Shown here: piece by piece, positions 8,084 through 15,516 of the stretch
Layout: the number at the start of each line of letters is the position of its first letter
Numbering within the stretch: position 1 is the first letter of the stretch
The notes under the pieces: model-generated
What the model was told of the DNA's origin: nothing
Database searches by the model: none
Seen by the model: the letters and a program-made list of their open reading frames with translations, nothing else
Program-made: the position numbers and the translations under genes
From: an uncultured Clostridia bacterium
GTDB taxonomy: Bacteria; Bacillota; Clostridia; TANB77; CAG-508
DNA: 64,000 nt
Direction: 5' to 3'
Assembly (NCBI GenBank): GCA_947626605.1
Contig: CANQSV010000001.1
Location: 107,018 to 171,017 of the forward strand

Positions 8084-9148
8084 TTAATCCAAAATCTTAT
8101 CAATAGAATCTAAAATTTCATTTTTCAAATCCTCATTCTTAATATTATCTAATATTTTATTAAACTTAGCTCTTACCATAAGCTTCATTGCCTCTTTTAA
8201 TTCAAACCCTCTACTCATGATATAGAAAAGTTCTTTTTCTCCTACTTTTCCAGCTGAACTACTATGATTGCCTTCCACATCTTCTTCTGAACACAAAAGC
8301 ATTGGCAATGCTAAAGATTTAGCTGTATCTGACAACAACATGCAAGCTTCATTCTCATTACCTGTTGCTTTCTTACAACCTTTTTTAAAATCTATTGTAC
8401 CCTTAAAATGTTTTTTTGCATTATCCTTTAAAGCTCCCTGTACTTCAATATCTATATTAGATTTTTTTCCTCTTAACTCTCCTATATAATTCAAATCAAA
8501 TAATTGATTGTCCTTACCTAAATATATTGTACTTAACTTATTATCTGATAACTCTCCCTCTAAATCTGAAAAGTAATTTGTTATACTATTTTTTCCTCCA
8601 AAATCCACTATTGTATAGTTAACTTTTGACTCATCCTCAACCTTATTCTCTATACTCATAAAATTATTTGATGATTCATTCATTAAATTAGCTACAATGA
8701 TATTAACCTTAGAATTCTTCTTTGCTAATAATCTAATTACACCATTGTGAAAAGCTTGTATATTTTTCTCTGTTACATACTTTAGAATTACAGTTCCTTT
8801 TGCCTGTTCTTCAGCTACAATCTCAATATTATCAATTAAATCATTATTTTCTTTATCAAATTTAAAATCTATCTCTATCTCTTTATTCAATTTTTTATCA
8901 ATAACAATTTTAATTTTTTTATTAGCATTATTAGAAACTTGATTAGTAAAGAAATCTCCTAAGCCATATGTTAAATTTAATTTTGTATTTTGATTATCAA
9001 TTATTACTTTAGATTCATCACCATACACTTGCATATTATTAAAATTATTTATCTCTTGTGGTATTGATATATTTTCTAATTTAATATTATTAATATTAAA
9101 GTTTCTTGAAGTCCTTACAGGAGTTTCGTTTAATTTTAATAGTTCCAT
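8084..9148 (-). CDS. sufD: Fe-S cluster assembly protein SufD
   Basis: 354-aa SufB/SufD-family subunit of the SufBC2D scaffold on which new Fe-S clusters form. The parallel beta-helix core (NIIVANLMN, NYTIVDFG) and the conserved C-terminal region (HSSSAGKVGEKELFYIMSRGF) are clear; the last part contacts SufC. The reading frame is open back to a GTG at 9196, but that part overlaps an AT-rich repeat. The ATG at 9148, with GAAAGGAT about 7 bases upstream, gives the MELLKLNETPVRTSRNF start typical of the family. It is placed between sufB and sufS. Confidence 0.93.
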   Translation of the reverse strand: MELLKLNETPVRTSRNFNINNIKLENISIPQEINNFNNMQVYGDESKVIIDNQNTKLNLTYGLGDFFTNQVSNNANKKIKIVIDKKLNKEIEIDFKFDKENNDLIDNIEIVAEEQAKGTVILKYVTEKNIQAFHNGVIRLLAKKNSKVNIIVANLMNESSNNFMSIENKVEDESKVNYTIVDFGGKNSITNYFSDLEGELSDNKLSTIYLGKDNQLFDLNYIGELRGKKSNIDIEVQGALKDNAKKHFKGTIDFKKGCKKATGNENEACMLLSDTAKSLALPMLLCSEEDVEGNHSSSAGKVGEKELFYIMSRGFELKEAMKLMVRAKFNKILDNIKNEDLKNEILDSIDKILD

Positions 9149-9172
9149 TCTTATTATCCTTTCAATTAGATA

Positions 9173-9228
9173 AAAAATTGCCTTGCAATTTTTCACATTA
9201 ATTATTCATTATTCATTATTCATTACCT
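9173..9228. repeat. AT-rich dispersed repeat, copy 2, with AAAAATTGC/GCAATTTTT hairpin
   Basis: Begins with the inverted arms AAAAATTGC and GCAATTTTT, followed by CACATTAATTATT and tandem CATTATT units. A closely similar block is at 41927-41995. It fills most of the sufB-sufD gap. Confidence 0.65.
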
Positions 9229-9231
9229 CTA

Positions 9232-10632
9232 TTACCCAATGGCTCCATCCAATTCTAAATTAATAAGATTATTCATCTCTACTGCATATTCTACTGGTAA
9301 TTCTTTCGAAATTGGATATGCAAATCCTCTTACTATCATTGCTTTTGCATCCTCTTCTGATAACCCTCTACTCATCAAATAGAAAATTGTTTTGTCACTT
9401 ATTTTTCCAATCTTAGCTTCATGAGAAAATTCAACTTCATCTGTTCTTATATCATTTACTGGAATTGTATCAGAAATTGAAATGTCATCTAACATAAGAG
9501 ATTCACAAGATACAGATGATTTGGAATTCTTAGCTTTTTCATTTATTCTAACTAAAGATCTATAAGTACACTTTCCTCCATTTTTAGAAATTGACTTTGC
9601 ATTTACTAAACTTGATGTGTTTTCTGCATTATGCACTACTTTAAAACCATTATCTAGATTTTGTCCTTTACCTGCAAAAGAAATTCCTGTGTACTCAGTT
9701 TTAGCCCCTTCACCATTTAAAATACTCATAGGATACAACATTGATATTTTTGATCCAAAAGAACCTGTTACCCAATCTACTTGTGCATTTTTACCTACTA
9801 TTGCTTTTTTAGTATTTAAATTTAACATATTCTTTGACCAATTTTCTATTGTTGAATATCTTAAATATGCATTATCTTTTACATATAACTCAACACACCC
9901 AGCATGTAAATTTACTTTATTATATTTTGGAGCACTACATCCTTCTATAAAATGCAAACTTGCTCCTTCATCAACAATTATTAAAGTATGTTCAAATTGT
10001 CCTGATTCTGGTGAATTCAATCTAAAATAAGATTGAAGCGGAATATCTACTTTTACTCCTTTAGGTACATATACAAAAGAACCTCCAGACCATACAGCTC
10101 CATGTAAAGCAACAAATTTATGATCATTAACAGGAACACATTTCATAAAATGGTCTCGAACTAAATCTGGATATTCTCTTACAGCTGTTTCCATATCAGT
10201 ATATACAACACCTTGCTTTATAAGGTCTTCTTTCATACTGTGATATACTACCTCTGAATCATACTGTGCCCCTACACCTGCCAAAGATTTCTTTTCAGCT
10301 TCTGGGATACCCAACTTATCAAAAGTACTTTTAATATCTTCTGGTACATCTTCCCAAGAATTACTCAAACCAGTTTTAGGTCTTACATATGTTGCAATCT
10401 CATCCATATTAAGTTCTGAAATATCAGGTCCCCATGTTGGAAGCTCTAATTTATTGTAGACATCTAGAGCCTTTAATCTAAATTCTCTCATCCAATCAGG
10501 ATCATTTTTTTGTTTTGATATTTCTTCGATAATCTCTTTAGTTAAACCTTTTTTTATCTTAAAATCATATTCATCTTTATTTTTTATATCGTAAATATTT
10601 CTATTTATCTCTTCTAACTTTGTTTTTGCCAT
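9232..10632 (-). CDS. sufB: Fe-S cluster assembly protein SufB
   Basis: 466 aa, the usual SufB length. It is the main scaffold subunit of SufBC2D, where the nascent cluster is built. Conserved blocks seen are VPVNDHKFVALHGAVWSGGSFVYVPKGV, the HFIEGCSAP segment with its conserved cysteine, and the C-terminal SHEAKIGKISDKTIFYLMSRGLSEEDA region. The N-terminal segment (YVRPKTGLSNSWEDVPEDIK) is also typical. It follows sufC by about 58 bases and precedes sufD. Confidence 0.97.
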   Translation of the reverse strand: MAKTKLEEINRNIYDIKNKDEYDFKIKKGLTKEIIEEISKQKNDPDWMREFRLKALDVYNKLELPTWGPDISELNMDEIATYVRPKTGLSNSWEDVPEDIKSTFDKLGIPEAEKKSLAGVGAQYDSEVVYHSMKEDLIKQGVVYTDMETAVREYPDLVRDHFMKCVPVNDHKFVALHGAVWSGGSFVYVPKGVKVDIPLQSYFRLNSPESGQFEHTLIIVDEGASLHFIEGCSAPKYNKVNLHAGCVELYVKDNAYLRYSTIENWSKNMLNLNTKKAIVGKNAQVDWVTGSFGSKISMLYPMSILNGEGAKTEYTGISFAGKGQNLDNGFKVVHNAENTSSLVNAKSISKNGGKCTYRSLVRINEKAKNSKSSVSCESLMLDDISISDTIPVNDIRTDEVEFSHEAKIGKISDKTIFYLMSRGLSEEDAKAMIVRGFAYPISKELPVEYAVEMNNLINLELDGAIG

Positions 10633-10690
10633 CTTGCTATCCTTTCAGTTAAATTTTATTACAATAGTCAAACCTCTTGATTCCACTGTA

Positions 10691-11422
10691 TTAATTTTTA
10701 TACTTACTATATCCATTCTCTTCAATTTCTTTTGCCAATTCTTGAGTTCCTGTTTTAACAATCTTTCCATTAACTAACACATGCACATAATCAACTTTTA
10801 AACTATGCAAAATTTTAGTATTATGAGTAATTATAAGAACTGCATTATTTTCATTTTTAAACATTTCTATTCCTTTAGATACTGTTTTTATCGCATCTAC
10901 ATCTAATCCCGAATCAGTTTCATCTAATATTGCAAGTTTTGGATTTAAAACAAGCATTTGAAGAATTTCGTTTTTCTTTTTTTCTCCTCCAGAAAAGCCT
11001 ACATTTAAACTTCTTTCCATATACTTAGGATTCATGTTTAATTCTTCCATATATTTTTTTAATTCTTCTTTGAAAGAAAATATCTTTACAGGTTCGCCTG
11101 TTACTTTATTTTTAGCATACTTCAAAAAATTTGTAACAGAAACTCCTGGTATTTCTTCTGGTAATTGGAAAGACATAAAAACACCTTTTCTTGCGATTTC
11201 ATCAGTCTTTTCGTTAGTAATATCTTGTCCATCAAAAATAATGTTTCCTCCAATTTTTGTATAAGCAGGATTATTCAAAATTGCATTTGCTGTTGTAGTT
11301 TTTCCAGAACCATTTGGTCCCATTATTACATGAATCTCTCCTTTATTTATTTTTAGATTAATACCTTTTAAAATTTCTTTATCTTCTGCATTTACACACA
11401 AATCATTAATCTCTAATAGCAT
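10691..11422 (-). CDS. sufC: Fe-S assembly ATPase SufC
   Basis: 243-aa ABC-type ATPase of the SufBC2D complex; ATP hydrolysis reshapes SufB-SufD so that a cluster can form. Walker A is GPNGSGKTT (about residues 34-42), the signature motif is GFSGGEKKKNEI in the form typical of SufC, Walker B is LAILDETDSGLD, and the switch histidine is in IITHNTKIL. No membrane partner is expected, which matches the soluble SufB/SufD neighbours. It is the first structural gene after the regulator, 26 bases downstream of it. Confidence 0.97.
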   Translation of the reverse strand: MLLEINDLCVNAEDKEILKGINLKINKGEIHVIMGPNGSGKTTTANAILNNPAYTKIGGNIIFDGQDITNEKTDEIARKGVFMSFQLPEEIPGVSVTNFLKYAKNKVTGEPVKIFSFKEELKKYMEELNMNPKYMERSLNVGFSGGEKKKNEILQMLVLNPKLAILDETDSGLDVDAIKTVSKGIEMFKNENNAVLIITHNTKILHSLKVDYVHVLVNGKIVKTGTQELAKEIEENGYSKYKN

Positions 11423-11448
11423 AATTCCTAATCCTTTCTTTTTGAAGT

Positions 11449-11916
11449 TTATTTTTTTAATTGAGTTCTTCTAGCACAAGTACGACACTTCTCCTTATTC
11501 ACATCATACTCACACTCTAAGCTGTTAAAATCTAAAACTTTATGTACATACTTTGCCAGTTTATTTATAGTTTCATCTGTTATCGCCAATTTTATACTTT
11601 CAGCCTCTTTTTCTGCTGTTTCTTTATCTAAATTAAGTACTTCTTTTAAAAATACATAAACAATGTCATATGTTTCAAGAATTTTCTTTGCTAAGTTCTC
11701 TCCACTTTCTGTAAGTTCAATAGTGCCATACGATTCATAATTTAATAGTCCATTATCTTTTAAGTTATATATCGCCTTATTAACACTTGGTTTTGTACAA
11801 TTCATAATATTAGCAATATCTGTTACTCTAATATTTCCATTTTTCTTTTTTAAAACATACATTGTTTTCAAGTATTCTTCTAATGATTTTGATATCATAT
11901 TCCACCACATTTCCAT
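11449..11916 (-). CDS. DtxR/MntR-like winged-helix regulator of the suf operon with C-terminal cysteines
   Basis: 155 aa; an ATG at 11898 (MISKSLEEYL) is an equally possible start. Residues about 7-70 form the winged helix of the DtxR/MntR family (VTDIANIMNCTKPSVNKAIYNLKDNGLL, wing GTIELTESGE), followed by a helical dimerisation region. Aligned by eye with MntR, most metal ligands are replaced: the E11 position is K, H77 is absent, and the E102-H103 positions are K and L. In their place the C-terminus carries Cys135, Cys144 and Cys147 (C-x8-C-x2-C). It heads the suf operon behind a promoter with a palindromic operator. I infer a repressor that senses Fe-S status rather than free metal; the DNA-binding call is firm, the ligand is not known. 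Confidence 0.8.
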   Translation of the reverse strand: MEMWWNMISKSLEEYLKTMYVLKKKNGNIRVTDIANIMNCTKPSVNKAIYNLKDNGLLNYESYGTIELTESGENLAKKILETYDIVYVFLKEVLNLDKETAEKEAESIKLAITDETINKLAKYVHKVLDFNSLECEYDVNKEKCRTCARRTQLKK

Positions 11917-11929
11917 TAGTTTTTCTTTT

Positions 11930-11988
11930 TGTTAACCGCAGTTAACATTATATAATCATATGTAATGTTTGTCAAGGCTAACATGTTA
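11930..11988 (-). promoter_or_regulatory. Promoter and palindromic operator of the suf operon
   Basis: On the minus strand there is a consensus promoter, TTGACA (11970-11975), 17 bases, TATAAT (11947-11952). Directly after the -10 box lies a perfect inverted repeat, TGTTAACTGCGGTTAACA (11930-11947, arms of 7 with a 4-base centre). A second palindrome, TAACATGTTA (11979-11988), flanks the -35 on the other side and overlaps the stop of the preceding gene. A repressor bound here would block transcription initiation of its own gene and sufCBDSU. Confidence 0.85.
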
Positions 11989-13495
11989 ATATAGATTCAC
12001 TTCATATATAATATAGCTTTCTGCCTCCATAGACTCATCTAGTATATAATATAATTCCTTAAAAATTCCTTTATCCATACATTCTTGTATTGTATTTATT
12101 TCTTCAATTTCTTCTGTATCTACATATACTTTATCATTACTATATATATAATATAATTTTTCATTTTTGCCAAAAATGTTAGATAGCTGTTTAATATCAT
12201 CCAATTCTATGTCTACATCATTTTGATTATCCCAAATAGCATAACTAAAATATCTGTTTCCAGTAATTTGATAAAATTTTATATCTTTCTTCACATAAGG
12301 AATTATGCTACTTGTAAACTCAACTTTAGGTCCGTTTAAAATAATACTTCCATCACTTAAATTCTCATTTATCCAATCTCCCATTTTATAAGCATTTGAA
12401 TAATTACATGGAATTTCATAAATTGTAATATATAAAATTCCTCCAATAATATTAATAATAACCAGTAATATCCAAAATAGATTTAATATTCGTTTTTCGG
12501 TGTCTTTAATTTTTTTATTTTCCTTAAAAGCATTTGTCCACTTAAAATATAGCAGTATGAATATAACTGCAGAAGCTCTTTGCAAAGATGAGTTATAAAT
12601 AAACGAATATATCAAACATTGCCACATAACACATAAGAAAACTTTTAAATATGTAAATGGATCATTTGTTATTTCATGAAATAACAAAGTCAAAACTACA
12701 CTAAAAATGAATGCACTGAATGTGCTTATATTTGTATTAGACATAAAAAAATAAAATATTCTCCCTATTATTAACAAAGGTTGGTAGAATATTGCTCTAA
12801 GAACTTTTAATGCAAAATTATTTGTGTTCCCTAAAGTTTGATTCGTATTTAAACAGCCTACTAAAGGCAATATTGTAATTATCAATAAGATAATAATTAT
12901 TATAAGACCGTTCACTCTCTTCTTTTTTTCTTTTACTGAAATGTTTTTTGAATCTTTGTAAATTTCCCAAATATAATCTAATACTACTATTCCAACCATT
13001 CCAAGCATTATAACATGAGTATTAGCTAGTAATACAATTGAAAGTAAATATCTTAATGGCTTTTCTTTTCTGTCTTTATAAAAAATGCACATTAATACAA
13101 TTGCCAATGGTATTAAACAATAACATCTTGACACAATTGGAAATAAGTATATTAGTGGAAACGTAAATATTAATAAAACTCTCTTATAGAATTTAGCTGG
13201 TGCTTTATCTAAAATCAACCATACTGATAAACATGTAATCAGCCAACTTATTATATTTGTTGTATAATAGGGAAATCCTAGTTTTGCAAATGGCATTAAT
13301 ATTATATACCATAATAGAAAATGTCCTTCATATTTCATTTCACCGAAATAACTCAAATATATTGCAATCTCTTGCTATTAACCATGCCTGTGCTTCATCT
13401 CTCCAATTCTCATGAAAATTAATTAATATAAATGTTATAAACATATATAAGGCAAAGACAATAATTTTTTTATTCTTTTTTATAAATTTTTTCAT
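11986..13495 (-). pseudogene. GT39-like polytopic membrane protein, split by a one-base frameshift
   Basis: An ATG at 13495 with a GAGGAG site 7-8 bases upstream opens 51 codons that contain a TM helix and NWRDEAQAWLIARD, the extracytoplasmic Asp-Glu motif of GT39/PMT-like lipid-linked sugar transferases. That frame stops at 13340. The rest continues in another frame (MKYEGHFLLWYIILMPFAKLGFPYY onward, about 450 residues, roughly ten membrane segments) to 11986. Removing one base (G on the plus strand near 13345) joins the parts as ELF-GEMKYEGH, which restores the family consensus. It is either a recent pseudogene or a sequence error. The putative substrate is a polyprenyl-phosphate sugar; this is inferred from the family. 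Confidence 0.75.
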
Positions 13496-13547
13496 TTGTT
13501 TTCTCCTCGTGATATGGTTTTTAAGTATTTACATTCCAGATATTTGC

Positions 13548-14129
13548 TTAAATATTAGAAGTATTTATACCCAGTTTGTTAAGTTGCTCCTTAACATTTT
13601 TTTTGTATTGATTAATAAATTCTTGCCCTTTCCCCTTATTTTCATTTATATATTCTTCTATAGCTTCTTTTATATCTTTCTCTATTTTAAACAATTTAAG
13701 ATTGCACACCATCTCATCATATTTTTCTAATGCAATATTTTCTTTTATATTGCTTTGTACCTCGTTATTTTCTGTATTTTTCTTAAATATTTTATTTAAA
13801 AAGTTAGTTCTTACCTTATTTCTAAGTTCATTTTTATTTTTTATTTGACTTGCTTCCATTATTTCAACATACTCATTAAGGGCTTTTGATGCTTCTTTTA
13901 TGTAATTCATCATTTTATTATTAATTGTATTTGTAAGTTCTGTTACCATTGAAAAAGTTAAATTATTTTCTTTTAATCTATTTCCAACTTCTACTAATTT
14001 TTGATTATATATAACTTGTATATTCTCCAACTCTCTGCCACTTTGCATCTTTATTTTCTCTAATAGAACCTTCAGAGTTTTATATAAATTATATATAGTA
14101 AGCTCTTCTTTCTTTTGACTATCTTCCAT
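13548..14129 (-). CDS. Uncharacterised helical protein
   Basis: 193 aa, not recognised. It is almost wholly helical and charged (many E, K and N) with no signal peptide or membrane segment. Heptad-like spacing in about residues 1-60 and 135-185 suggests coiled coils. It contains two clusters, NKMMNYIKEASKALNEYVEIM and YDEMVCNLKLFKIEKDIKEAIEEYI. It starts at an ATG and is divergent from the CDF gene, sharing a 150-base AT-rich intergenic region. It precedes the frameshifted membrane gene in the same direction. Reality as a gene is supported by length and codon use like its neighbours. Confidence 0.65.
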   Translation of the reverse strand: MEDSQKKEELTIYNLYKTLKVLLEKIKMQSGRELENIQVIYNQKLVEVGNRLKENNLTFSMVTELTNTINNKMMNYIKEASKALNEYVEIMEASQIKNKNELRNKVRTNFLNKIFKKNTENNEVQSNIKENIALEKYDEMVCNLKLFKIEKDIKEAIEEYINENKGKGQEFINQYKKNVKEQLNKLGINTSNI

Positions 14130-14279
14130 TTTAACTCCTTATACTTTTTTTATAATTCTATCACACTATTTTTATTTTTTAAATATCTGTTTTATATAAA
14201 AATAATTTTGTAAATCATTGTATAATAGCAACTCATACTATATAATATTAAATACATTTTATTAATTGGAGATGATAAT

Positions 14280-15137
14280 TTGGACAGATTTACTCAAGCA
14301 AAAAAAGTAGGTATTTTAGGCATATTAGGTAATTTATTTTTACTTATTATAAAAGGTAGCGTAGGTATTATTTTTAAAAGTCAATCTATGATTGCTGATT
14401 CTGCAAATAGTGCCAGTGATATTTTTGCTTCATTTATGGCTTATATTGGTAATAAAATTTCAAGTGAACCATCTGACGATAATCATAATTTTGGTCATGG
14501 CAAAGCTGAATACATATTTTCACTTTTCATAAGTATATCTATGATAATTCTTTCTATTAACATACTAATAACAGCAATAAAAACCTTGCTTTTTGGAAAT
14601 GATATTGAATTTTCATGGCTTTTAGTTGTAGTTTGTATCATAACAATCATACTAAAATTCGCATTATATCTCCATGCTAGAGCTATTAACAAATCATATG
14701 AAAATATTTTAGTATCTTCCACAATGAATGATCATAGAAATGATTGCTTTGTTACAATTTTTACATTAATCTCTATACTATTTAGTTTATTCAAAATATA
14801 TATTGTAGATAGTATTGTTGGAATTGGAATTTCTTTATTAATATGTTTCACTGGATTAAAAATATTTGTAGAAAGTTTCAAAGTTTTAATGGATACATCA
14901 ATAGATGAAACTTCAAAGAAAAAAATATTATCTCTTGTTAAAGAAACTGATGGTGTTAAAAATATAGATAATTTCTCATCTGTACCTGTTGGTTATCAAT
15001 ATTTTATTTTCATAACAATATGTGTTGATGGCAATATGTCAACATTTGAAAGTCATTCTTTAGCCGATAAATTAGAGGAACAAATAACAAAATTAGACAA
15101 AGTATATAAGGCTACAATACATGTTCATCCTATATAA
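14280..15137 (+). CDS. Cation diffusion facilitator (CDF) family metal exporter
   Basis: 285 aa with six predicted membrane segments and a C-terminal cytoplasmic ferredoxin-like domain (about 205-285). TM2 carries SMIADSANSASD, where the aspartates form the transport site, and the loop has DDNHNFGHGKAEY, the classic CDF H-x3-D-like region; the second site DHRNDCF lies in TM5. CDF proteins exchange Zn2+, Fe2+ or Mn2+ for protons and export the metal. The start is TTG at 14280 with GGAG 8 bases upstream; no in-frame ATG fits better. It is followed by two large palindromes rather than an ordinary terminator. Confidence 0.92.
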   Translation: MDRFTQAKKVGILGILGNLFLLIIKGSVGIIFKSQSMIADSANSASDIFASFMAYIGNKISSEPSDDNHNFGHGKAEYIFSLFISISMIILSINILITAIKTLLFGNDIEFSWLLVVVCIITIILKFALYLHARAINKSYENILVSSTMNDHRNDCFVTIFTLISILFSLFKIYIVDSIVGIGISLLICFTGLKIFVESFKVLMDTSIDETSKKKILSLVKETDGVKNIDNFSSVPVGYQYFIFITICVDGNMSTFESHSLADKLEEQITKLDKVYKATIHVHPI

Positions 15138-15150
15138 GTACTACTTACAT

Positions 15151-15289
15151 GTGGATTCTATGTTTTTTCGTAGCGAGCTTGTGTGGGGACCGACGAGTTA
15201 GAAAATATAAAAGAAATGTACCGTCAGGTGCATTTCTTTTTATAGTTTCTACGAAGTTGGGACGAGCGAGAAAAAAGCATAGAATCCAC
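15151..15289. repeat. Structured palindromic element (family C), copy 1
   Basis: Outer arms GTGGATTCTATG (15151-15162) and CATAGAATCCAC (15278-15289) are perfect complements. The conserved left core GCTTGTGTGGGGACCGAC (15177-15194 with GCGA before it) faces GTTGGGACGAGC (15256-15267). The core pairs as GCUUGU/ACGAGC and CCGAC/GUUGG with an asymmetric GUGGGGA bulge. An apical hairpin with a GTCA loop fills the centre. It lies between convergent CDF and clpC. Copies are at 29448-29596 and 49901-50000. Confidence 0.8.
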
Positions 15290-15317
15290 CGTAATTTTTT
15301 TCTATTCTTGTTTTATT

Positions 15318-15495
15318 AAGCCAAACTATAATAATTTTTCAAAAATGCTCGTTCAAGCAATTTTCGCAGACCTTCTAACATGCTTTTATGGCACCCTTTC
15401 ACGAACAAGCGCGAACTATTTCCATAAAACCAAGCAAGAAGGTCTAGCTCAATTACTTTCAATGCGCTTTTTTCAAAATTATTATAGTTTGGCTT
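15318..15495. repeat. Long imperfect palindrome (about 180 bp)
   Basis: Outer arms AAGCCAAACTATAATAATTT (15318-15337) and the complement ending at 15495 are near perfect. Inner stems include AGACCTTCT/AGAAGGTCT and TTTATGG/CCATAAA. The short plus-strand frame across it is an accident of the palindrome. It lies immediately after clpC in the minus direction and may serve as its terminator, although no T-run is seen. Confidence 0.7.
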
Positions 15496-15516
15496 TTAGA
15501 ATAACATCCTATATAA

